DNA of 64,000 nt from Stachybotrys elegans. Taxonomy: Eukaryota > Ascomycota > Sordariomycetes > Hypocreales > Stachybotryaceae. The DNA is taken from contig JAGPNK010000006.1 of assembly GCA_020746835.1 (NCBI GenBank), positions 1,054,001-1,118,000 on the forward strand, in the 5' to 3' direction. Every line of letters starts with the position of its first letter. Positions within the stretch are counted from its first letter, which is position 1. Both the position numbers and the translations under genes were made by a program. The notes under the pieces are model-generated. The model was given only the letters and a program-made list of their open reading frames with translations. It ran no database searches and had not been told where the DNA came from. Below are positions 55,269-64,000 of the stretch, piece by piece.

Positions 55269-57187
55269 AGTTCACCTCTGCGCATCGGGCCTGGGCTGGG
55301 CGAGCGTGTTCTGCATTGGAGCAGGCCGGGGACTAGTCAAACGGATGGCATGTGAAGAATGCCCGCAAGTGAGGTTTAGTCGGATTGGATGGGATGGGAT
55401 TGGATTGGATTCGAGTGTGGTTGCTGGTCATACGACGCCCCAGGCCGTCCGGCACTTAATTATTGGGCAACCGAAACCGATGTTGCCGGAGCTCCTTCCT
55501 GCCAACCCATGCCCCATAAACCGCCCTGCCTCAGGATATCCAGAAGGTACCTCTACTCTGCGCCAAAATCGCCCGGGTGCCGATGTACCAATCCATTCAC
55601 ACTGGTCCACGGTAACACAACGCCGTATCTTGATGACGAAAAAAGATTTGAACTGAAAGGGGAAATTGGGCCTTTTCAGATTAGCAATATGGTTCCTAGC
55701 ATTCTGGTTTCCTCTTCTTCTTTCGGTTGATTGATTCACTGCTGATGTTCATACAGTACCGGACCCAACAGCTTCATACCATTAATACCCAAGAAAAACC
55801 AGATAGATAGGTAGGCTCTTTGAGACATTGACACAATCTCTTTGGGTCTTTACCAGAATGTGTAACCGCAGCATCAATGTGGTGGTTTTGTCTTATTTAC
55901 GGCGCCCTAATATTATTATATGACGTTGCTCCCATGCCTCCAGAGAATTGATTCGTATTACGGAAATCAACCCGAGTCCTGAAATCCAGGCATGCATGAC
56001 GAGACCCTGAGTAGCCTCAGCCCACAGCAGCCCAGAGACCCTGAACTCCACGTACTCTAGCCGTAATAATATGATACTCATCATTTTCCCCATTTACAAC
56101 ATCCAGGACAAGGACGCCGCGCGCCTCTGGGGCCACTCCCGATCCGTGTCCCGATCTCCTCGCATTACGTGGATCCCTGAACCACAGTCTCGACTCCCCC
56201 ACATTCCACGGCGATCGCCCACTGCATTACACCACGACTGACTGTGACTCTGCCGCCTCGACTGCCTCCAGCAAGTAATAAGCCAGGTACATCGCCGTCC
56301 GCCCTCTTCCATTGCCCTAGTGGAAAGATCCGTCCCTCGTTGTGTGCTTGCCCCTGAGGCAGCCATCGACGGTGGGCACGAGATACCCGGCTTTGCCACG
56401 ATGAGAGCTGCGTTGCCCTAGACGTATACATCGAACCTTGTCCTCTTGCCTGACAAATGGCAGCCCTCCTCCCAGACCATCGAGGCCTAGAATGCCATCG
56501 GCTTGTCTCTCATTCGTCCGCAACGCTACGAACGCATGGTCCATAAATAGTGAAGAGGGGTAATGGACTGATTCAGATGACATCAAAGGCTCTCCTGCTT
56601 CCCTCGCATGGATCGGCATTCTGGCTTCACAACATGCGATGCTGCTAGGAAGAAGCCCCCTCGTCTCCTCCCCCCATGGTGGACAGGTAGATGTTGGGCA
56701 TATCGACAAGCGACGAGGAAAGTGTCGGATCCTACCCAACGCTGCGATTTGCAATGGGATAAACTGCCTTTCTGTAGAGGGACGCCATTGCCCTATACTA
56801 GCGTCGATATGGCCAAGACAGAGCTTCATGGGGGATCAGCCGAGACGCTGGTGGTGTAGCGGGATATGACAGCATTGGCTGATCCCCAGGACCTCTATGG
56901 CTCGGCCTTTGCTCGCTTGCTTCAACGTTTGTACTTTGAGTGACCTTCCCAGCCCATCCGTCGTCGTCTCCGCCTCCTCCGTCATGCCATGTCACCTCCC
57001 CTTGACCCTTGAAGCTTATGTAGATCATGCTCCCATCGCCTATATTATGGGAGTTCTCGCCCATTCCCCCTCCTTCACTCCTCCTTCCTCATACCCATGA
57101 GTTCTCTCTCTTACTACACATATCACACGCACAAGCAGATACAAATACACCCTTCATAAACCGATACGACCTCAAGCCATTCTCACA
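55269..57187. other. 1.9 kb intergenic with a possible degenerate frame
   Basis: Promoter of the Dsc4-like gene at one end and of the small conidiation-type gene at the other. The latter has TATA-like TATATTA near 57041 and a C- and T-rich leader. In between only the minus-strand frame around 56227-56829 draws attention (separate entry). Confidence 0.45.
56227..56829 (-). other. open frame with phosphatase P-loop-like motif carrying TAG at the cysteine
   Basis: A minus-strand frame from ATG 56829 reads into FH, then TAG (56317-56319), then GNGRGRTAMYLAYYLLEA and stops at 56227. H-stop-G-N-G-R-G-R-T has the spacing of the HCxxGxxR(S/T) loop of tyrosine/dual-specificity phosphatases, with the stop in place of the catalytic Cys. 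A helix-like stretch follows. Upstream sequence shows no clear phosphatase fold and no hydrophobic strand before the loop. It could be a relic, a spliced gene with an acceptor at CACTAG, or coincidence. Low confidence. Confidence 0.2.
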
Positions 57188-57511
57188 ATGGACTCTGATC
57201 GAACTGCTCAATCTCCTACCAACTCCGGTCGTCGCAGGGTATGCCCACCCACCTATCTGATCACAGCTATAGCCAGGTCTGACAAACTTGTAGAGCTCGG
57301 CCGGCTTCATGCCAGCATACGACAGCTTGCACCAGCAGAAGCGCAGTTCCGAGGATCACATCGCTCGCCGCCAGAGCATGCATGACCAGCAAGTCAAGGG
57401 CGGCGTCTTCAGCCAGCTTTTCCACATGTATGTCCAGTCATCACCAAGCACAGCTTCAAGCTAATGTTTCGCAGGGCTGTTGGAAAGACACCCAGCGGAG
57501 GCAAGGCGTAA
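57188..57511 (+). CDS. small conidiation-type protein (con-8-like candidate)
   Basis: A 73-residue basic, soluble protein from three exons (57188-57238, 57294-57427, 57475-57511); introns of 55 and 47 nt have good donors, and the frame closes at TAA 57509-57511. The sequence runs MDSDRTAQSPTNSGRRR, SSAGFMPAYDSLHQQKRSSE, DHIARRQSMHDQQVKGGVFS, QLFHMAVGKTPSGGKA. The pattern RRRSSxGF..L..QKRSSED..ARRQSM.DQ...GG.FS resembles small fungal conidiation-induced proteins related to Con-8. The name is my recollection of the family and is moderately certain. Expected expression during sporulation is inference. Confidence 0.7.
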
Positions 57512-58394
57512 TTTTGCATTTTTACAAGACAACTTTGAGGAACTCGATGAATAGCATTTGTATGATATGAAGACTATACTGCCCTAATATAGGCAATAAG
57601 AAGTTAAAACAATAAAAATGATGACTACTCGTCCTATAAGATGAGATTATTGAGTCCCGTGAAAGAATTGTAGAAGCTATCGGAACAAAACGCCCTGTGG
57701 ACAGCCACATCGTGACTGGTTCATTGTCAATGCCTTGTGATTCATCAGCAAAAAAAGGAAGCAAAAAACATACAACAGCCGGTGTTCGCTGGTCGTCACC
57801 GACCCAACTACTAATCTGCCGCTTGCCTGCTTAATTAAGGGAGAGCGGACGGGATCCCATGTTCTCAGGTAGCTATGGTCGTATGTGATGGCTGTTGCAT
57901 CGCAACTCGATTATAAAGCCAGAGCGCAGCCGTGGTGCCAGACATGACATCTCCCAAGTGTATCACGATACTCGCCATGCGGATACGACGGGTTGAAAAG
58001 AACGGAGGTCTTAGCGCAACCCGGTGCGTGCAAGCAGACAGCTTTTGTTCTGTTACACTTTCTACCGGTATGTTTCTGCGTAAGTGAGGGCAGAAGGGCT
58101 CTTTTTCAAGAAGCACCAGGAGCGTAACTATGCTAGGGACACAATCGCAAGAAATCACCACCAGGCAGCCCGTTTCTGACTTAGCACTCGAGATGAGAAT
58201 TGTTTCAAGTAAAGCTGGTAATGTCCTCTTTTATGCATCACATCTAGTCCTCAGGTAAGGCTATGTAAATCAGCAAGCAACCACGGCAAGAATGCGCAAC
58301 ACGCTCCCTCTTAGCCGTCTATTATGTTTTGGTTCCCAATTCCATTCCGAGTCAAACGCCCGAAGTCAGAGAGCGAATCCTTTCTGCTTCTCTC
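57512..58394. other. intergenic
   Basis: No gene. A frame at 57865-58161 (minus) has no features. It lies between the 3' end of the small conidiation-type gene and the 3' end of PXR1. Confidence 0.5.
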
Positions 58395-59588
58395 TTATGC
58401 TTTAATCATCAAAATCTGCAGTCCTAGAGTTAGCCAAAAAGCCCAATACCCCTCCCGAGAGTGGGTTTGACATACCTCATTCAGTGCCTTGGTATCCAGT
58501 AGAGCCTGTCGCTTGTGGGCGAGGAACCTGCCTCGCACGTAGAAGCGGTTCTGCACAGGCGTCGACGTCCCCGTGTTTGCCGCGGTCGTTTGCGCAGATG
58601 CTGCTGTGGCAGAGGCCGAGTCGCCCGATGCCTCTTCCTTCTTCCGCTTCTTCAACTCCTTCTTCTCCCTCTTCTTTTCCTTCCTCTCCTGCTTCTCCCT
58701 CTTGGACTCTTCCTTTTCTTCCTTGGACTTCTTTCTTCGCTTAGAGCGCTCGCCGGAATCATCAGAGTCTTCTACTCCTTGCTCCTCTTCTAGGCGTCGC
58801 TTTTCCTTCTTGGCCTTCTTGTCTTTCTTCTTTGCCTTGGCGTCGTCGGATTGCGTTGAGGCTTCGTCGATGCCAGAAGTAGGTTCGGATTTCGACTTCT
58901 TACTCTTTCGCTCCTCCTTCCTGCGCTTCTTCTTCTCCTTGTCTGATGCGCTCTCTTCGCTCACCTGCTCGGTTTCTTCCTCTTCCATATCCGTGGCCTT
59001 GCGCTTCTTGGACTTCTTTTCCTTCTTTGACTTCGCATCGCCGGTGGTATTCTTAGCAGCATTGGGCTCGCTCGTGTCCTCGCTCGAAGGCTCGTCATCA
59101 GGTTTCTCTTCCTTCATCTCGTCTCCGACCAAGAGCCCTCCTCTAACGAACCGCATAGGACCCCATTTGGTCTCAACGTATCGATTCGTCTTAAAAACAG
59201 CTCGGGCCTGTCTCTCTGCCTCCAGCGCCGCCTCAGACTTTCCGTTTAATCGAGCCAACAAGTCGGCGAAGTGGTCAGTGTTAGGTGCGTCGTCGGCCTT
59301 GTTCTTGGCGAAGCCCAATCCCTTGAGGTCATCCTTGAGTGCGACCTTGATGTAGGAGATATTGGCAGCCGTGTGGAATTCGGAATGAGGCGCATCGACG
59401 GCTCCGAGGTACTGACCCGGCTGCCAGCCTTGCGCTCGCAGAATCTTCTGGCCAAAGGTCGTGGTATCTTTGCTCCATTTGGTGTTGTTGGGATCTTTGG
59501 AGGTGATCTTGCGGCTGCGGAGATATTAGCATGAATTGTATCTAGTCGTATTCTATACACACATCTTGGTCTCTGCGAGAAGTCCCAT
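58395..59588 (-). CDS. PXR1: G-patch protein Pxr1 (PinX1-related, Gno1)
   Basis: Nucleolar protein for rRNA and snoRNA processing; its G-patch activates the helicase Prp43, and homologues inhibit telomerase. A 361-residue protein from exons 59588-59563, 59514-58476 and 58415-58395; introns 48 and 60 nt. It starts MGLLAETK then IRKITSKDPNNTKWSKDTTT. The G-patch reads FGQKILRAQGWQPGQYLGA ... VALKDDLKGLGFAKNK. HFADLLARLNGKSEAALEAE and WGPMRFVRGGLLVGDE follow, then a long Lys/Glu-rich tail (KKEKKSKKRKATDMEEEE). The last exon gives the family ending NEILMIKA. The opposite-strand 260-codon frame is an artefact of the Lys/Glu repeats. Confidence 0.95.
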
Positions 59589-60188
59589 TTTGCCGAGTTC
59601 AGGGTCGGTCCCGGAAGTTCTCTTTCGTCTGGCCTGTGAAGAAGTAACTTGCTTTTACGATTTCGCCCACCACCGCCTTTTTTTTTTCTGCCCCTTGGCA
59701 GAGCACTAACAGACCCCGCCCAAGATAAGTACATAGGTGGATTCCATAGCAGGGGTGTCATGTGATGTGGGGAAGCATCGTGTCGGCTTCAATAGGAGTA
59801 TTTCAGAGCTTACATGCAAGCACATGTATACATGTAGAGTGGCGTGAATAGTTTACTCCTATAAGCAATTAAATGGTTCGTATATGCTGGCATCTTGTCT
59901 CCTGAATGAAATCGACTCGGCTACTTGTCCAATATATGGGGGTTAGAACAATAAAAAGAGCACTTGCAATGATGCCCTCTTCTCGTGTTCAAAGCAAGTA
60001 ATGGTCTCTGTTCAAACTGAATAGCAAAAGACTGATAGTTTACATACACAAGATCCGGTGACTGCATCCTGTGATACCTAAGGGCACCCAATGTACAAGC
60101 GTCCCAAAGCTCGCCTCAGAGCCATCTCGTGGCACAACATCGACTAATGGCGGACGTCAATCATCCTCTTCACTCATCCCTTCTTGCC
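59589..60188. other. intergenic
   Basis: Promoter of PXR1 and 3' flank of the Ars2 homologue; AT-rich at 59800-60060. No gene. Confidence 0.5.
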
Positions 60189-62957
60189 TCAATAGTTGAG
60201 CTCGCCTCCTCCCCCTCCAGCAACATGGTCGAGATCTTCATAGCTCTTCAGGCTGCGACCCTGCACAGCTTCCCTAGGTCCGCTTGCTGCGCCGCCAGCA
60301 CCATCGCCCCAGCGAGATCCGCCAGGACGGCCGCGGCCACCTCCGTCCCATCGATTGCCTCCTCCGCGGCGATCATAGGGTCCAGACCGAAATTGGCCGC
60401 GTCCATTGGACATGCCTCCACGGCGTACCGGACCGCCGCCAGAGCGGTCGTCGCTCATTGGGTTCCACCCTCCGTTCTGCAGGTTGCCAAACATGGGCGG
60501 GAATCCTCCTGAAGGCATAGGAAACCCGGGCATTCCAACCATGCCCCCCAAGGAAAAGTTCTGCAAGTTGAATCCTCGTGGTGTTCCCGTCGCCGACTGG
60601 CCGTTGGCCGGTGGGAAGTGCCCATTTGAGTTGGCATCTGTTCGAGAAGGCGCAATATGTGCTGGGTCCATGACGTATGCGTTGATGAGTTCAAACTGGA
60701 CGTACGTGTTAGCTTCAGATACGATCATGGGTTGGTTGATAAGGAACTTGCCTCCTGCTTCAGTGATTCCACCCATTCGGCGTGCCTCTTCTCAACATGC
60801 TTCTTCCAGAAGTGCTCCTCCTTGAACAACTTGGTACAGTCAGGAGCCTTGCACCGCCACTTGTGCTCGTCTTCTTGCTTCACGTACTTGGCCAGCTCCT
60901 CATCAACAGCCTCGTCAACGGGGCGGCCACCGAACTTGCGAATGTCGACAGTGTGGGGCTCGAGGATTTGCATCAGCTTGTCTTCGAAAGTCTTGACCCA
61001 GTTGAAAGCTCGAAGAAGTTGCTGCTCCGTCTTACTGGACGTGTTACGGAACTTCTTCTCACCATCGACCACTTCACCATCCACATCTTCGGCTCCATCG
61101 CTGTTCTTCTTCTTCCCAGGAAACGGTTCGCCGTTAGCGCTGGCTCGAGCTATAGCTCTAGCAGTACTAGACAGTGTGCTGCGAGGGCGTCGGAGATGTC
61201 CTCCAGGGCACTTGCGGGTGAGCTCATGAATCGAGTCACTCTCAAACACGCAGAAGAAGCAGAAGTTGTAGACCCGGCGAAGATACTCAATCAGCAGATC
61301 AAGCTGCTTCTTCTTGACGAGGAGTTCTTCGTCGTCATTCTCTTCGTCATCAACGGCGCCTTCCTCTTCCTCGTCTTCTTCCTCCTCCTCTGCCATGCCA
61401 TCATCAGGATCATCCATCGCCTGGTCCATGTCGATGACGCGCTCCTTCTTCACCTTCTTCTTGACTGGGTTCGGTGCGATGGCCGGCTGAAGGCGACCCG
61501 CGGCTCGAAGATCCTCGACCTTCTCCTCAATCTTGCTAAAGGCCTGAAAATCGGAGCCGAAGTCCTCTTCGAACTTGTTCACAACTCGCTGCACGAGGAG
61601 CAAATCTTTATCGATACGCTCCGGCGCAGAGAACAGGTCCCAAAGCGCCTTCTTCCTAGGATGTATAGGAGGGTTGTGAACACCGACGTGGCATACAAAG
61701 TCTCCTCGAGCCTCGTCCTTGACCGTCTTGCCATTGATGGCCTCCAGAGCCTTCTCGGCGGTAGATATCAGCTGCGGCGATTTTATCGGCTCGTCGCCAT
61801 CCTCATCCTTGGGGTCTGCGCGGTCCACGGGAATTGCTGTCTCAGACGATGGGTGAAGCATCACCCAGCCAATGCGATGATACCTCTTGCTGGGGTTGGG
61901 GTCAGAAAGCGACAGCCACTTGAATCCGCCCTCCTCCTCTCCGAGATGCTCTTTACAGAAGGCCTCGAGGTTCTGGCGGCTGACATGGGGTGCGATCGTC
62001 TTGATGAGCAGGGTAGGCTGGAACTGATTCTCGTCACGAATGTCGGCACCGTTGACCGGAACCAAATCGCCAACACCAAGAATTTCATTAGCAGCAGTTG
62101 CCTCTCCTTCCTCCTTCTCAACAAGTCCACCGGATCCATTGGTTTCGCTCTTGGGAATGCCCTCCAGAGAGAACTCATCAAAAGTTCCCGACTCGAGGTC
62201 TTGCTCCCATTGGCTGTAGGCTCCTCGGCGCAGCTCATTGACCTTGCCCCTGAGCTCATCTCTGATTTCAGGGACGTATCTCTCTCGGAACCATTGCTCC
62301 TTCTTGTGCTCAGATACGAATGCGCGCGCCATCTTAGCCTGTAGTTCTTCCTTGTACGCGTCGTAAGCCGCTTGAATCTTGGCCTTTTCCTTGTCGCGCT
62401 CCTCCTGGGCTTCGCGCGGACCTCGGGGTCGGTCGGGTTCACGTCTTCTGCCAGTGCGGGCGCGCTCCTTGTCGTCTTTAATCTTCTCATTCATCCTCCA
62501 CCATTCCCCAAAATAGGAGAATCCGACCTGGTAGGAGAGCTTAAATGGGTCGGGGATTGGGTTTTCCATTATGCCAGGAGGTCCGCCACCTTGGCCTGGC
62601 ACGTAGCGGTCGATATTTGCAGGGGGCGAGCCCATACGGCGTCGGTCGTCTCGATCACGGTCATCTCGGCGCGCGCGTGGCTCGTATCTGTCGAGAGGTC
62701 CAGGGGACCGGGAACGTCGGCGCTCTCTGCGATCGTTGGCCACTGGCATTGAGATTAGCATGAATCAAATAAATCTTCGGGGTCGACGCGAGGAAGGGGA
62801 ATGGTGATGAATTGGCAAGACTTTTGGCGAACTCACCTGGAGATCTAGCTCGGTGGAAATTATCGGGACGTTCATCACGACCCCGAGACTCGTCGCGACT
62901 CCAGCCTCGTTCCATCGGAGATCGCCCTGTATCTCGATAGGACGAGTACGAGTCCAT
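60189..62957 (-). CDS. Ars2/Serrate homologue, zinc-finger RNA-processing factor
   Basis: Nuclear protein that links the cap-binding complex to RNA processing, export and decay (fission yeast Pir2, animal ARS2, plant SERRATE). An 872-residue model has exons 62957-62837, 62742-60752 and 60695-60189. Intron 1 is 94 nt. Intron 2 is a GC-AG intron (GCAAGT donor at 60751, CAG at 60696). Domains: RS/Arg-rich N-terminus (MDSYSSYRDTGRSPMERGWS), SERRATE/ARS2 N-terminal region (KLSYQVGFSYFGEWWR), the helical and RNA-recognition-like middle, acidic insert, FCFFCVFESDSIHELTRKCP, and the C-terminal zinc finger WRCKAPDCTKLFKEEHFWKK HVEKRH split at its helix. A Gly/Arg-rich tail ends GGGGELNY. The long opposite-strand frame is spurious. 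Confidence 0.93.
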
Positions 62958-64000
62958 GGCGACGGTTTCGGAAACTCTTTGGCACCAAAAACCGGCGAGC
63001 GGTGTGCAGATTTGTATCACTCCAGGTCCCAGCAGCTCATGGAGTCGAGCCAAGCCAAGGACGCTGCCTAGAAGGTGGCATCACAGCCGCGGTTAGACAG
63101 ATCATTCTGAGAAAAATTCGCGAGAGAAGAAGAGAAATGCCAAAGTAAAAGATGGAGGAAGGAAGAAGGGTCGGGGGACGGTGGACGATGGACGATGGGC
63201 GGTGGGCGATGAATGCTCGGAGGCTCTAGGCGCGTCGAGGCGAAGGTGCTCCAAGCTCGAGAAGAAGAAGCGCCAATGGGAATTGGGAGAATCGACAAGA
63301 CTGGGAGAAAATTTCGGGATAGAGAATAACTGGGGGAGAGACGAGAAGATAAATTGGGGTACGAACAATGGTAATAAACGCGGCCTACGGCGTGATGATG
63401 GCTGGGCGGCGATGGTGTTGCTGAGCTCCAGCAAAATGAAGGTACAGAGAGGTCAACGGGTAAAATGGATAACGGGAGGACGAGAAGCGAAGAACGGAGT
63501 AAAGATGGGGGCGGGTGGACCCTGCCTCAGGTGCCAGCTTAGCACATCCTAAGAACCGTAGTAACTGGAAGGAGCTGGACTCTAGGCGGTTTCCACCAAA
63601 GGACAGCCTGTGCCTACAGCCTACAGCCTACAGCCTACAGAACAGCTAGTACCATCTAGATGAGGCCACCTCTTGTTCTTTTTCTCGGACTTCACAAACT
63701 CGTCCATGATCGAGAACTCGAGTACCTAACTGAAGGATTGGAAAGTGAATAGCAAGGTCCGAGCAAGCACTGACCCGTGGCCCCGTCACTTCGATCGAGT
63801 CGAGAGGTACCGGGCCAGGTAAGCATGTTTGGATGGTTTGCACAACGTTCCCCATACTTGCGGCCCAGACAAGCAAAACAGCTGCCGGCATCCGACAGAG
63901 GTGACTTTCAGGTACAACATCGGGCCTTCAGGTCCCCTTGGTTAGTGTGTCTGGCTTGGCGGATCCAACGTGGGAGAGTGGCGATCTCCGAGACCACCGG
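62958..64000. other. intergenic to window end, promoter of the Ars2 homologue
   Basis: No gene supported; frames at 63102-63434 and 63646-63891 lack features. GGAC/GATGG-like short repeats lie at 63175-63210 and a heptanucleotide repeat at 63613-63640. Confidence 0.5.
63613..63640 (+). repeat. four tandem CCTACAG units
   Basis: Exactly four copies of the heptamer CCTACAG, 28 bp. Confidence 0.9.

Noticed and set aside
60782..62344. 520-codon open frame antisense to the Ars2 homologue
   Set aside because: Leu/Val-rich mirror of a Glu/Lys-rich coding strand; no features of its own.

Overview
This 64 kb window is nuclear DNA of a filamentous ascomycete (Pezizomycotina). The gene content and style point to Sordariomycetes, most likely Hypocreales; this is an inference and the species is not identified. 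Genes lie on both strands and carry short spliceosomal introns (about 45-95 nt) with GTRAGT-like donors, CTAAC/CTGAC branch sites and YAG acceptors. Highly expressed genes strongly prefer C-ending codons. There are no bacterial operons, phage genes, CRISPR arrays or recognisable rRNA/tRNA genes. All multi-exon models were assembled by hand, and every intact model keeps a consistent reading frame from start to stop.

Left third (1-19.6 kb), accessory-like: a partial FAD-linked oxidase with an in-frame TAG, then an unusual set of genes I do not recognise. Three paralogues (1622-2992 minus, 7763-8532 plus, 18847-19637 minus) share a core with WPT, NHYILR, SYSRILLL and AYPxW blocks, here called the 'WPT family'. 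The copy at 1622-2992 is split by one TGA exactly inside the shared core. Two other genes (4322-5285 and 9680-10607) begin with the same six-cysteine arrangement, C-x2-C-x(21-28)-C-x(9-10)-C-x2-C-x6-C. It resembles a stretched Zn2Cys6 cluster. A WPT gene sits next to a six-cysteine gene twice, which suggests a duplicated two-gene module. This block also has TpA-rich, RIP-like stretches, a 64-bp direct repeat and long gene-poor gaps. A proline-rich/RS protein gene and a conserved 540-residue low-complexity protein gene lie here too.

Right two thirds (20-63 kb), conserved housekeeping: ATP-dependent NAD(P)H-hydrate dehydratase; PTPA (PP2A activator) divergent from exosome subunit Rrp46; NAD kinase convergent with an S9 peptidase (DPP5/acylaminoacyl type); Eaf6; an SRm160/Srm1-like PWI-RS splicing protein with an apparent 1-nt frameshift, divergent from proteasome chaperone Nas2; Ran/Gsp1; a homeodomain factor; cobalamin-independent methionine synthase; a TAF3-like histone-fold protein; a mitochondrial PPR-type protein divergent from Rcl1; a DUF1746/Dsc4-like membrane protein; a small conidiation-type protein; the G-patch protein Pxr1; and an Ars2/Serrate homologue with a GC-AG intron. 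These genes serve rRNA and mRNA processing, chromatin and transcription, cofactor metabolism and proteostasis. They look like ordinary scattered eukaryotic genes, several pairs sharing short divergent promoters, rather than a functional cluster.

The most interesting material is the WPT/six-cysteine gene set at 1.6-19.6 kb. Next come three apparent lesions in otherwise coding sequence: TAG at 106-108, TGA at 2375-2377 and the C6 frameshift at 36107-36112.
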